Part shown: positions 33,664 through 42,677 of the stretch, piece after piece | How positions within the stretch are numbered: the first letter of the stretch is position 1 | Layout: each line of letters opens with the position of its first letter | From: Oscillospiraceae bacterium | Lineage (GTDB): Bacteria > Bacillota > Clostridia > Oscillospirales > Oscillospiraceae | Direction: 5' to 3' | NCBI GenBank assembly: GCA_015067585.1 | Contig: SVMC01000008.1 | Coordinates: forward strand, 1 to 64,000 | Length of the DNA stretch: 64,000 nt | Notes under the pieces: generated by a model | Seen by the model: only the letters and a program-made list of their open reading frames with translations | Database searches by the model: none | Told to the model about the DNA's origin: nothing | Made by a program: the position numbers and the translations under genes

Positions 33664-35748
33664 ATGCTTGAATTACTGTCCCCCGCGGGCTCAATGGAAG
33701 CACTGCGCGCCGCCGTGCAGAACGGCGCGGATGCGGTCTATTTGGGCTACGGGAGCTTTCATGCCCGTCAGGGCGCTAAAAATTTTACTGCCGACCAGCT
33801 TCGTGAAGCGGTGAAATACTGCCACATCCGGGGTGTCAAGGTGCACCTGACCCTGAACACCCTGGCCACCGACCGGGAGCTTTCCAAGGTGGCAGAGATC
33901 ATCCGCACTGCCGCCCTTTGCGATGTGGACGCTTTCATCGTGCAGGATCTGGGCATCGTCAGCCTGTGCCGCCAGATCGCGCCCCAGATGCCGCTGCACG
34001 CATCCACCCAGATGTCTGTGCACAATTTAGAGGGTGTGCGTCAGGCCGCTGCCATGGGTCTGAGCCGTGTGGTGCTGGCAAGGGAGCTGGACCGGGAGCA
34101 GATCGCCCATATCTGCCGCAACAGTCCTGTGGAGATCGAAGTGTTCGCCCACGGCGCCCTGTGTATGTGCTATTCCGGTCAGTGCTATATGTCCGGCGTC
34201 ATCGGTCGGCGCAGCGGCAACCGGGGCCAGTGCGCCCAGCCCTGCCGCCTGCCCTACGGCTACAGCCGCTTTGAAAACAAATATCCTCTGAGCCTGAAGG
34301 ACAACTGTCTGGTCCATGCCCTGTCCGAGCTGGAGGCCATGGGTGTGGCTTCCATTAAAATCGAGGGCCGCATGAAGCGGCCGGAATATGTGGCCACCGT
34401 CACCAAGGTCTATCGGGATGTGCTGGACGGCGCAAGGATCGGGCGGCAGCAGCTCACCGATCTGCGGGATGCCTTCTCCCGTCAGGGCTTTACCCAGGGT
34501 TATTATGCCGGGAAAACCGGGAAGGATATGTTTGGCATCCGCACCGATGATGCCCCCAACGATGCCCTGTATTCCAAGGCCAGAGCCACCTATGAAAAGG
34601 GGGAGAATCCCCGGGTGCCGGTGCGGTTTTACGCGGTGATCACCCGCCGTCAGGGCAGTATGCTGGCGGTGCAGGATGGGGATGGGCACATCTGCAAGAC
34701 CGTAGGCCCTGCTCCCGATGAGGCCATCAACCGCCCCATTTCCGAGGAACTTCTGCAGGCCCGCCTGAGTAAGACCGGCGGCACCCCCTACCGCTGTACC
34801 GGGGTGCGCTGCGTCATCGAGCCGGGTCTGACCCTTTCCGCTGCCGCCATCAATACTATGCGCCGTGATGTACTGGAGCACCTCACGGCCCTTCGTGGCC
34901 GCAGAGAAGCGCCCCGTCTGGGCAGCTTCACTGCCTCCATGCACTATTCCGGCCCCACTGCCCCACCGAAGCTCACTGTGGGCATTACCAATGCCAATCA
35001 GCTGACCCGGGAACTGCTGGAGGCCGCACCCGCCATGCTCTATGCCCCGGTGCATCTCATTGCCCAGCAGCCCCGGATTTTTGACCGCCTGCCCGCCCAG
35101 ACGGAGCTGGTGGCAGTGCTTCCCCGCATCCTGCAGGATCGGGAGAATAATAAGATCGTGCAGCAGCTGGATGCTGCCTATGAATTGGGTGTCCGCAAGG
35201 TACTCTCGGGCAATATTGGCCAGTTCAGCATTGCCCGCTCCCGTGGTTTTTCGATCTGCGGCGATTTTGGGCTGAATGTCCTCAATTCCCGCACCATGCT
35301 GGAGCTGCGCTCCCTTGGCCTCATCAGTGCCACGGCCTCCTTTGAGATGACCCTGCCCCAGCTGAGAGATCTGAGCAAGGTGCTGCCCACAGAGCTGATC
35401 GTCTACGGCAGACAGCCGCTGATGCTCACGGAAAACTGCATCATCAAGGGCCGCACCGGCTCCTGTGCCTGCCGTGCGGGCGCCACCAAGCTCATCGACC
35501 GCACCGGCGCGGAGTTCCATGTCCTTCGGGACGGGGACAGCTGCCGCAGCGTGATCCTCAACGGCAAGAAGCTCTACTGGCTGGACAAGCAGAGCCAGCT
35601 CCGCCGTTTGGGTCTGAGCTTTGTGCGCGTTCAGTTTACCACAGAAAGTCCCGCCGAGGTATCCAGGGTTATGGAAGGCTGGCGCACCGGTGCAGACTTC
35701 GACCCCGGCACCTGCACCCGCGGCCTCTACGCCCGGGGTGTGGAATAA
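33664..35748 (+). CDS. U32 family peptidase / RNA-hydroxylation type protein (with DUF3656-like region)
   Basis: A 694-residue protein. Residues 1-300 are a U32 peptidase TIM-barrel-like domain: LELLSPAGSMEALRAAVQNG, ADAVYLGY, and the Cys-containing block HGALCMCYSGQCYMSGVIGR followed by GNRGQCAQPCRLPY. A collagenase-like/DUF3656-type region follows (about 300-690). Family members include E. coli RlhA and TrhP, which act in 23S rRNA or tRNA hydroxylation; classical members were reported as collagenases. RNA modification is the more likely role for this long form. It has its own promoter; repeats separate it from maf. Confidence 0.85.
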   Translation: MLELLSPAGSMEALRAAVQNGADAVYLGYGSFHARQGAKNFTADQLREAVKYCHIRGVKVHLTLNTLATDRELSKVAEIIRTAALCDVDAFIVQDLGIVSLCRQIAPQMPLHASTQMSVHNLEGVRQAAAMGLSRVVLARELDREQIAHICRNSPVEIEVFAHGALCMCYSGQCYMSGVIGRRSGNRGQCAQPCRLPYGYSRFENKYPLSLKDNCLVHALSELEAMGVASIKIEGRMKRPEYVATVTKVYRDVLDGARIGRQQLTDLRDAFSRQGFTQGYYAGKTGKDMFGIRTDDAPNDALYSKARATYEKGENPRVPVRFYAVITRRQGSMLAVQDGDGHICKTVGPAPDEAINRPISEELLQARLSKTGGTPYRCTGVRCVIEPGLTLSAAAINTMRRDVLEHLTALRGRREAPRLGSFTASMHYSGPTAPPKLTVGITNANQLTRELLEAAPAMLYAPVHLIAQQPRIFDRLPAQTELVAVLPRILQDRENNKIVQQLDAAYELGVRKVLSGNIGQFSIARSRGFSICGDFGLNVLNSRTMLELRSLGLISATASFEMTLPQLRDLSKVLPTELIVYGRQPLMLTENCIIKGRTGSCACRAGATKLIDRTGAEFHVLRDGDSCRSVILNGKKLYWLDKQSQLRRLGLSFVRVQFTTESPAEVSRVMEGWRTGADFDPGTCTRGLYARGVE

Positions 35749-35763
35749 TATCCGATTTTCACC

Positions 35764-36007
35764 GTAGGGGACGGGTTTCCCGTCCCAAAATGTTACGAAT
35801 CGCCGAAAGTTCTGATAGAAATGCAGCATCTCCTGCCGGACAGTCCGGAGGCCTGTCCCTACGCACACAGGAGCGGAATTTACCGGAAGTATCAAGTCTC
35901 ACTGTAGGGACAGCCGTCCCCGGCTGTCCGCGTACGGGCTTCGAATTCGCCGGCGGTTCCGATATAAACGCAGCATTTCTCTGCGGGACGGGGAACCCGT
36001 CCCCTAC
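35764..36007. repeat. Double-hairpin repeat, copies 4 and 5
   Basis: Copy 4 is 35764-35862: hairpins GGGACGGG/CCCGTCCC and GGACAG..CTGTCC. Copy 5 is 35904-36007: hairpins GGACAGCCG/CGGCTGTCC and GGGACGGGG/CCCGTCCC, centre TCGAATTCGCCGGCGGTTCC. Both end in GTAGGG/CCCTAC and share the orientation of copy 3. Most of this is repeated again at 36115-36327. Confidence 0.88.
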
Positions 36008-36023
36008 ATTCGCAGAAGAAAGC

Positions 36024-36114
36024 GTCAATCAGGGGACGGTTCCCCGATTGATTGACGAGATGATACTCTTTTGTGCATTTTATGAATCAATCAGGGAACC
36101 GTCCCCTGATTGAC
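36024..36114. repeat. GTCAATCAGGGGACGG inverted repeat
   Basis: A 91-bp element, GTCAATCAGGGGACGGTTCC at the left and its complement at the right, around a 30-bp AT-rich loop. It is repeated at 36344-36435 in the duplicated block. Confidence 0.9.
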
Positions 36115-36343
36115 ACGAATCGCCGAAAGTTCTGATAGAAATGCAGCATCTCCTGCCGGACAGTCCGGAGGCCTGTCCCTACGCACACAGGAGCGGAATT
36201 TACCGGAAGTATCAAGTCTCACTGTAGGGACAGCCGTCCCCGGCTGTCCGCGTACGGGCTTCGAATTCGCCGGCGATTCCGATATAAACGCAGCATTTCT
36301 CTGCGGGACGGGGAACCCGTCCCCTACATTCGCAGAAGAAAGC

Positions 36344-36435
36344 GTCAATCAGGGGACGGTTCCCCGATTGATTGACGAGATGATACTCTTTTTGTGTATT
36401 TTATGAATCAATCAGGGAACCGTCCCCTGATTGAC
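36344..36435. repeat. GTCAATCAGGGGACGG inverted repeat (duplicate)
   Basis: Second copy of the 36024-36114 element with one inserted T. It abuts the maf ribosome site. Confidence 0.9.
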
Positions 36436-36448
36436 AACGAGGACATCT

Positions 36449-37015
36449 ATGATTATTTTAGCATCCAAATCTCCCCGGCGGCAGGAGCTGCTGGAGCGGA
36501 TCGGTCTGAGCTTTCGGGTCATGACCGAGGAAATTGACGAAACCATGGACCCCGCCATCCCTTTGGAGCGGGAGATCTGCCGGGTCAGCGAAGCGAAGGC
36601 CCGGGCGGTTGCCCCCCGGGCAGAAGCCGATGACCTGATCATCAGCGCCGACACGGTGGTATGCATCGACGGTCGGCGGCTGGGCAAACCCGCATCCGAA
36701 GAGGATGCAAAAGCCATGCTGCGGCTGCTCAGCGGCCGTGCCCATGAGGTGGTCAGCGGTGTGTGCCTGCTGCGGGGCGATCGCTGCGAGACCCGGGCAA
36801 TTACCACGAAGATCCACTTCCGTTCCCTTTCCGAAAAAGAGATCGCGGCCTATGTCGCCAGCGGCGAGCCCATGGACAAAGCGGGCAGCTACGGGATCCA
36901 GGGTCTGGCCTCGATTTTTGTGGACAGATTGGACGGAGACTATTATAATGTCATGGGGCTGCCTCTGTGCGCCCTTTCTCAGATGCTTTCCCGCTTCGGC
37001 GTGGAGGTTCTGTGA
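36449..37015 (+). CDS. maf: Maf family nucleotide pyrophosphatase
   Basis: A 188-residue protein with the Maf signatures IILASKSPRRQELLERIGL, ISADTVVCIDGRRLGKP and DKAGSYGIQGLASIFVDRLD followed by YYNVMGLP. Maf proteins hydrolyse non-canonical or modified nucleoside triphosphates and are linked to division arrest. The ATG at 36449 follows GAGGA; an in-frame TTG upstream lies in the repeat. It opens the maf-mreC-mreD-PBP2 cluster, 21 bases before mreC. Confidence 0.93.
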   Translation: MIILASKSPRRQELLERIGLSFRVMTEEIDETMDPAIPLEREICRVSEAKARAVAPRAEADDLIISADTVVCIDGRRLGKPASEEDAKAMLRLLSGRAHEVVSGVCLLRGDRCETRAITTKIHFRSLSEKEIAAYVASGEPMDKAGSYGIQGLASIFVDRLDGDYYNVMGLPLCALSQMLSRFGVEVL

Positions 37016-37036
37016 TACGAAGAATGAGGTGATGGC

Positions 37037-37870
37037 TTGAAAACCGATAAACCCGCACGCCGCAAGCTGATCGTTCTGATCGCGGTATTGCTGGCCATCG
37101 TTCTGGCGGTCAGCTCGGCACTGATCTCCGGCACTGCCGCGGGAAAGAATGTGACCCAATCCCTGCTGGCCCCCTTCCAGAGTGGCCTTTCCGCCCTGAC
37201 CCGCACGGTGGAGCGGTTCTATAACTATGTGTTTGAATATGAATCTCTGGCAGCGGAGAATGCCTACCTGAAGGAACGGCTGGCGGAAATGGAGGACGAG
37301 ATCCGTACCGCCGACAGTCTGCAGCGAGAAAACGAGCGGCTTCGCGCAGTGGCCAACCTGCTCAAGGAGCACGAGGACTATGAGCTGCTGTCCGCCTATA
37401 TCATCGGCTGGGACTCCAGCAACTGGCGCAACACCTTTACCATCGGCAAGGGCACCCTTTCCGGTGTGAACGAGGGTATGTGCGCGGTGACGGAGCAGGG
37501 GCAGGTGGTGGGCATCGTCACGGAATGCGGTGCCAACTGGGCCACCATTACCACGATCCTGGACTCCTCCCTGCAGATCTCCGCAACCCTGTCCTCCTCC
37601 GGCTACAACGGCATCGTACAGGGTGCCTACAAGACCGACAAGGAGAACCAGCTCCGCATGGACTACCTCTCCACCGATGCGGTCATCCGTAACAATGACC
37701 AGGTGGCCTCCACCGGCTCCACCCTTTATCCCCGTGGCCTGATTTTAGGCTATGTGGTGGACGCAGGTCTGGACGGCACCGGTGTGGCAAAATACGCCGT
37801 CATCGAGCCTGCCGCGGACTTCGATGCACTGGAGCAGGTATTCATTATTACAAACTATGTGAACGAATAA
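37037..37870 (+). CDS. mreC: Rod shape-determining protein MreC
   Basis: A 277-residue protein with one N-terminal membrane anchor (about 11-31), a coiled coil (about 65-110, LAAENAYLKERLAEMEDEI) and the MreC beta-barrel domain (NTFTIGKGTLSGVNEGMCAV, ...STLYPRGLILGYVVDAG). It scaffolds the elongasome outside the membrane. Starts at TTG 37037, seven bases after GAGG. mreB, usually just upstream, is absent; maf takes that place. Confidence 0.93.
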   Translation: MKTDKPARRKLIVLIAVLLAIVLAVSSALISGTAAGKNVTQSLLAPFQSGLSALTRTVERFYNYVFEYESLAAENAYLKERLAEMEDEIRTADSLQRENERLRAVANLLKEHEDYELLSAYIIGWDSSNWRNTFTIGKGTLSGVNEGMCAVTEQGQVVGIVTECGANWATITTILDSSLQISATLSSSGYNGIVQGAYKTDKENQLRMDYLSTDAVIRNNDQVASTGSTLYPRGLILGYVVDAGLDGTGVAKYAVIEPAADFDALEQVFIITNYVNE

Positions 37871-37879
37871 GGCGAGCAA

Positions 37880-37939
37880 GTCAATCAGGGGACGGTTCCT
37901 TGATTGACAAGTCAATCGAGGAACCGTCCCCTGATTGAC
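37880..37939. repeat. Near-perfect 60-bp inverted repeat between mreC and mreD
   Basis: Two 29-bp arms with one G-T mismatch and a 2-bp loop (GTCAATCAGGGGACGGTTCC at the left). It is the tightest copy of the GTCAATC family, and it lies inside an operon. As RNA it would form a long hairpin without a T-run. Confidence 0.95.
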
Positions 37940-37964
37940 TGATTTTTGCCGAAAGGAGGTCACC

Positions 37965-38522
37965 ATGGAGAATCAATGGTACAGCCAGCTTAGAAAACTG
38001 CATATCACAAGATCCCAGTGGCGGACCTTCTTTAAATGGGCGCTGTACACGGCGGCTTTTGTGGCCACGGTGGTGCTGCAGAGCGTTATTCTCAGCCGTA
38101 TGCCCGTGTTTGGGGCGAAGGTTAATTTGGTGCCCTATTTTGTGGGCTGTGTGTGCATCATCGAAGGTGCCGACAGCGGCAGCATGTTTGCGCTGCTCAT
38201 CAGCCTGGTCTGGGCACTGTCCGGCGGGGATATGGGCTATGTATCCGTGCTGGTGCTCACCTGCGGCGGCATGGGTCTGGGCCTTTTGATGCGAAAGCTC
38301 CTGCGGCAGCAGCTTGTCACCTGCGTGGTGTGCTGCTTTGTCCTGAGCCTTTGCCATGAAAGCGCCATTTTCCTGCTGCGGCTGTTCCTGGATACCGCCA
38401 CAGCGGCCCAGTATTTCCGTATTCTCATCCCCGGCGTCCTGCTGGGTATTCCAAGCTGCCCGGTGTTCTTCTATCTCTTCCGGGCCATTCACCGTGTGGG
38501 AGGAAACACATGGAACGCATAA
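37965..38522 (+). CDS. mreD: Rod shape-determining protein MreD
   Basis: A 185-residue protein with about five membrane segments after a short basic N-terminus. The pattern VVLQSVILSRMPVFGAKVNL, VPYFVGCVCIIEG fits MreD. It links MreC to the PBP2/RodA synthase. AAAGGAGG lies five bases before the ATG. Its end overlaps the PBP2 gene by 13 bases. Confidence 0.88.
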   Translation: MENQWYSQLRKLHITRSQWRTFFKWALYTAAFVATVVLQSVILSRMPVFGAKVNLVPYFVGCVCIIEGADSGSMFALLISLVWALSGGDMGYVSVLVLTCGGMGLGLLMRKLLRQQLVTCVVCCFVLSLCHESAIFLLRLFLDTATAAQYFRILIPGVLLGIPSCPVFFYLFRAIHRVGGNTWNA

Positions 38523-40579
38523 TCAAATTTCGCCTTGGTGTATTCTTGGCACTGGTGGCCCTGCTGATGGGTTTTTACGGCTTCCGGGCTTATACAGTGC
38601 AGGTGGTCAACGCCACCAACACCGACGGCTCCATCAGCACCTACACCTACTATACCCCCGTCTCCGCCGCCCGGGGTCAGATCCTTGACCGCAACGGCAA
38701 CATCTTAGTGTCCAACCGCGCCAGCTACAATCTGATCATCAACAGCTATGTGCTTTACAATGCGGATAATCCCAACGAAAGCCTGCGTCAGCTTACCAAT
38801 CTCTGTATGGATCGCGGGCTGGATTATGCGGATCATCTGCCCATTAGTCTGCAAAAGCCCTATGACTATACACTGGACAGCTATTCGGAGGCATGGCAGA
38901 ATTATTTCCGCCAGTATCTGAGCTCCCGCAGCTGGGATCCGGACATTTCTGCCCAGCAGATCGTGAAGCTGATGAAGAAGTCCTACAATATTCCCAACAA
39001 CTGGACGGAGGAAGAATGCCGCCGGGTCATCGGCCTTCGCTATGAGCTGGAGCTGGTGTATGTGGCGAACCTTCCCACCTACACCCTGCTGGCGGATGTG
39101 GACTCCGACAGCCTTGCAAAGCTGATGGAACTGAATGTTCCCGGCATGAGCGTGGAAACCACCACCGTCCGGGAATACAATACCCCCTATGCCGCCCATA
39201 TTCTGGGCCGAACCGGCCCCATCTATGCAGAGGAATACGAGCAGTATAAGGAACAGGGCTACAGCATGAATGCCCAGATCGGCAAGGACGGTCTGGAGGC
39301 TGCCTTTGAACCCTACCTCCACGGCGAGGACGGCGTCCGGGTCACCACTGTGGCCTCCGACGGTCTGGTTTTGGAAGAGTATTATTCCGAAGAACCGAAG
39401 GCAGGCGCCAATGTGGAGACCACCCTGGACATCGGCCTGCAGGCCGTGGCAGAAAAATCTCTGGCGGACTGTATCGAGAACCTGAACGAGAACGGCGTTC
39501 CCGGTACCGGCGAAGGTAAGGATGCCAAGGCCGGCGCTGCCGTGGTCATGGAGGTCAAGACCGGAGATGTTCTGGCCAGCGCCAGCTACCCCACCTTCAA
39601 TCTGGAGACATTCTCGGAGGATTATCAGGCCCTCATGGAGGACGAGCGCTCTCCCATGTGGAACCGTGCCCTGCTTGCCACCTATCCCCCCGGTTCTGTC
39701 TATAAGATGATCACCTCCATCGCAGCCATCGATTCCGAAACCATCAGTCCTTACTATAGTATTGAGGACAAGGGTGTTTACACCTATTACGACAGCTATC
39801 AGCCGGTGTGCCACATCTGGACCAGCTCCAACGGCACCATGACCCACGGCATCGTGGACCTTGCCCACGCCATCAGCGTCTCCTGCAACTACTATTTCTA
39901 CGAAGCGGGCCGCCTGACGGGCATTGACGCCATCGATGAGGTGGCGAAGGCCATGGGTCTGGGTCAGCCCACGGGCATTGAACTGCCGGAGGAGATCGGC
40001 TACCGTGCCAACGGCGAGACCAAGAAGATCCTCTATGCCGACCAGCCTGACCAGTCCGGCTGGTACAGCGCGGATACCCTGGCGGCCTCCATCGGCCAGT
40101 CGGAAAACCGCATCACCCCCCTGCAGCTCTGCGTCTACGCCAGCACATTGGCCAATCAGGGCACCCGCTACCGTGCCACCTTCCTGCAGAAGGTCATCTC
40201 GGCAGACTATCAGGAGCTTTTGGAGGAGGTGGACCCGGAGGTGCTCAGCACCTACGAGATCTCCGACACCGCATACGATGCCATTGTCTACGGTATGCGT
40301 CTGGCAGCCACCGAGGGCAGCGCCAAGACCCATCTGGAAAACTATCCCATCGATGTCTGCGCCAAGACCGGCACCGCCCAGCACGGCTCCGGCGGCTCGG
40401 ACAATGCCTCCCTTGTGGTGTTCGCTCCGGCGGAGGATCCCCAGATCGCCATTGCGGTGTATGTGGAAAAGGGCGCCCAGGGCGGCAACCTGGGCACCAT
40501 CGCCGCAGACATTCTGGACCATTACTTCTCTCAGGAGACCCTCTATGAGACCTACCCCACCGAGGGTGTGGCCAATTAA
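38510..40579 (+). CDS. mrdA: Penicillin-binding protein 2 (elongasome transpeptidase)
   Basis: A 689-residue class B PBP. An N-terminal membrane anchor (about 7-30) is followed by a dimerisation domain (AARGQILDRNGNILVSNRAS). The transpeptidase has S396-x-x-K399 (PPGSVYKM), S458-C-N460 and K619-T-G (AKTGTAQHG). It cross-links peptidoglycan during elongation. It overlaps mreD and completes the mre cluster; rodA is not here. A strong terminator follows. Confidence 0.94.
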   Translation: MERIIKFRLGVFLALVALLMGFYGFRAYTVQVVNATNTDGSISTYTYYTPVSAARGQILDRNGNILVSNRASYNLIINSYVLYNADNPNESLRQLTNLCMDRGLDYADHLPISLQKPYDYTLDSYSEAWQNYFRQYLSSRSWDPDISAQQIVKLMKKSYNIPNNWTEEECRRVIGLRYELELVYVANLPTYTLLADVDSDSLAKLMELNVPGMSVETTTVREYNTPYAAHILGRTGPIYAEEYEQYKEQGYSMNAQIGKDGLEAAFEPYLHGEDGVRVTTVASDGLVLEEYYSEEPKAGANVETTLDIGLQAVAEKSLADCIENLNENGVPGTGEGKDAKAGAAVVMEVKTGDVLASASYPTFNLETFSEDYQALMEDERSPMWNRALLATYPPGSVYKMITSIAAIDSETISPYYSIEDKGVYTYYDSYQPVCHIWTSSNGTMTHGIVDLAHAISVSCNYYFYEAGRLTGIDAIDEVAKAMGLGQPTGIELPEEIGYRANGETKKILYADQPDQSGWYSADTLAASIGQSENRITPLQLCVYASTLANQGTRYRATFLQKVISADYQELLEEVDPEVLSTYEISDTAYDAIVYGMRLAATEGSAKTHLENYPIDVCAKTGTAQHGSGGSDNASLVVFAPAEDPQIAIAVYVEKGAQGGNLGTIAADILDHYFSQETLYETYPTEGVAN

Positions 40580-40585
40580 AAAACG

Positions 40586-40627
40586 AAATCGCCGTAAAGC
40601 AGGAATATATCTGTTTTACGGCGATTT
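40586..40627 (+). terminator. Terminator after PBP2
   Basis: Stem AAATCGCCGTAAA with its complement TTTTACGGCGATTT, ending in a T-rich tail. Confidence 0.92.
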
Positions 40628-40723
40628 TTCGGCTTTTTTAAGGAAAACTGCAAGAATCGTGACTTATGTGGCAATACTTGGCAACGGATTCCCTGCACAT
40701 ACTGCAATTTGCACAGAATCCTG

Positions 40724-40752
40724 TTGACAACACATATCTAATGATGTAGAAT
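40724..40752 (+). promoter_or_regulatory. Promoter of the SLH gene array
   Basis: Consensus TTGACA, 17 bp, TAGAAT (40747-40752), with a leader of about 130 nt before the first SLH gene. I see no clear structure in the leader. Confidence 0.85.
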
Positions 40753-40889
40753 GTCTACAAGGATGCACTTATTACAGCGGTAATACTATGATTCACAAGT
40801 GAAACCGTTTTATGAAAAAGACGCCGTTTTACAGCATAGCAGCTGCCCTGTGTGATTCATCCGGGACCCCTGAACCGAAAGGAGCGAGA

Positions 40890-42635
40890 ATGATGAAAAA
40901 ACTGAACCGAATCCTCGCCATTGTGTTGGCCCTGGCCCTGGCCCTGTCTATGGTGATTCCTGTCACAGCGGCGGCAGAACCCCGGTCGGAGTTTACCGCA
41001 AAGGTGATGCGTCTGCTGCAGGATAAAAAATCTCCCTATCCTGCGGATGTGTATGTCTATCCCTATGCCCAGACCTATGATGCCTCGGTTATCAAGGGCG
41101 GCTCCACCCTGCTGCAGTTCAAGTGCAACCGGGAAACCCATTATAACGACTATTTCTGCTTCGGTATCTACGAAGGGTCTGTAGAAAACTTCGAGAAGCT
41201 GGCCGAACAGGGAAAAGAGCCGAAGCTGATTGAGGTTCGCACCTTTGAAATGTCGAAGTTTTCTGCCTTTGATCGTGCGCTGGCAACAACCTGGACCGCA
41301 GATTCCAGATACCCTGTGGGCGATTATACACTGGCCGCCTTTGTCATGAGTGCCACGGGCAATGTTTACGAACAGTATCTCGTTGTGGCAGACCTTCATG
41401 TGGTCAGCAAGGAGATCCCTGCCACCGAGCTGGAAATTTATAAGTATTGGAACGATAATCTGTATCAGGCTGGTGACGGCTTCCCGGAAACCCACGATAT
41501 CAATTCCACGGTCTGCTACGAAATGTACGCACTCCCCCTCAATAACACTTCCGACCGCACCATTACAGTTTCAAGCACCCGTCCGGATGTGGTCTATCCC
41601 TATGTAGATGCGGGCCGCGTTTATCTGGACTTCAGAGGTCTTGGCAAAGCGGATATCAGCATTACCTACGGAAAGCTGAAAGGCGAGCTGATGATCTATT
41701 CTGTCTCGGACAACGCACTGACGAAATTCGAGATTGTTCCCGGGGAAACGGAGCTTTGCGTGGGTATGACGGATCGCCTGCGTGTTGACTATGCACCATC
41801 CAATATTCCTGTCGCTCCGGAGTGGTACACCTCAGATCCGTCTGTAGCTACCGTCAACAACGGTGTGGTGACCGCGGTCGGCGCAGGCACGGTGACAATT
41901 TCTGCCAATCTCAGCGGTAAGAGCGACGAAGTGACTTATACCGTCACGGAGCACAATTTCCCCGAAGAACCCACCGAGCGTGAGCGCACCGCCACCAAGC
42001 CCGCCATGATCGCAGGCCACTGCAGTCTCTGCGATCAGGATGTGGCAGTAGAAATCCTCGGAGAGCAGATCTTCGTGGACACCGATTACAAGGCATGGTA
42101 CTCCGAACATGTGGACTATGTCTATGACCAGAAGCTTATGAACGGCACCGGAGAGCGCACCTTCGGCCCCGATATGGCATTGAGCCGCGCCATGGTGGTG
42201 ACGGTGCTCTACCGCGCCGCAGGCAGTCCCGAGGTAGAGGGTGAGAACCCCTTCAACGATGTGGAGGCAGGCCAGTGGTATTCCGATGCGATCGTCTGGG
42301 CCAGCCGGAATGAGGTGGTCAACGGTGTCGGCAATGGCCGTTTTGATCCCAACGGCAGCATCACCCGGGAGCAGATCGCTACGATCCTCTATCGATACAC
42401 CGAAAATCTGGGCGTTGAGATGGGGGAAGGCGCTGATCTGGATGCCTATCCCGATGGTGTGGCAGTTGCTGACTTTGCAAAAGAAGGTATGGCATGGTCC
42501 CTGGCCGAGGGCCTGATCAGCGGTACCGTCTCCAACGGTGTTACCACCCTCAGCCCCAAACATAACGCCACCCGCGCCCAGTTTGCCACCATCATCTCCC
42601 GCTATCTGCAGATGTTCCCGGCTGTTGATGAATAA
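40890..42635 (+). CDS. SLH surface protein A (Big_2-like domain, three SLH domains)
   Basis: About 581 residues from ATG 40890 (AAAGGAG five bases before). A signal peptide ends near residue 29 (IPVTAAA). An uncharacterised beta-rich region follows, beginning around VYVYPYAQTYDASVIKGGST. A bacterial Ig-like (Big_2) domain comes next (WYTSDPSVATVNNGVVTAVG). After a CxxC motif (HCSLCDQD) come three SLH domains: VDTDYKAWYSEHVDYVYDQ, NDVEAGQWYSDAIVWASRNE, and ATRAQFATIISRYLQMF at the end. SLH triplets bind secondary cell-wall polymer. First of five tandem relatives (types: A, B, D versus C, E). Function beyond surface display is unknown. Confidence 0.9.
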   Translation: MMKKLNRILAIVLALALALSMVIPVTAAAEPRSEFTAKVMRLLQDKKSPYPADVYVYPYAQTYDASVIKGGSTLLQFKCNRETHYNDYFCFGIYEGSVENFEKLAEQGKEPKLIEVRTFEMSKFSAFDRALATTWTADSRYPVGDYTLAAFVMSATGNVYEQYLVVADLHVVSKEIPATELEIYKYWNDNLYQAGDGFPETHDINSTVCYEMYALPLNNTSDRTITVSSTRPDVVYPYVDAGRVYLDFRGLGKADISITYGKLKGELMIYSVSDNALTKFEIVPGETELCVGMTDRLRVDYAPSNIPVAPEWYTSDPSVATVNNGVVTAVGAGTVTISANLSGKSDEVTYTVTEHNFPEEPTERERTATKPAMIAGHCSLCDQDVAVEILGEQIFVDTDYKAWYSEHVDYVYDQKLMNGTGERTFGPDMALSRAMVVTVLYRAAGSPEVEGENPFNDVEAGQWYSDAIVWASRNEVVNGVGNGRFDPNGSITREQIATILYRYTENLGVEMGEGADLDAYPDGVAVADFAKEGMAWSLAEGLISGTVSNGVTTLSPKHNATRAQFATIISRYLQMFPAVDE

Positions 42636-42677
42636 GCCGGCTTGCGTGAAAGTCATGAAATGAAAGGAAAAATCACA

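Larger units (their letters stand above)
35795..36435. repeat. Near-perfect tandem duplication of a 320-bp repeat block
   Basis: 35795-36114 and 36115-36435 are almost identical. I see a G/A change in the copy-5 centre, one extra T in a T-run and a C/T change near the end. Each contains part of copy 4, all of copy 5 and one GTCAATC inverted repeat. No gene is encoded. The second copy ends 14 bases before the maf start, so the duplication pushes maf away from any promoter behind the U32 gene. Confidence 0.93.

Noticed and set aside
35795..36435. A CRISPR array
   Set aside because: There are only two 320-bp copies, with no short regular repeats or unique spacers and no cas genes.
38705..40522. 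A 605-codon minus frame opposite PBP2
   Set aside because: Antisense of a gene with all three transpeptidase motifs.
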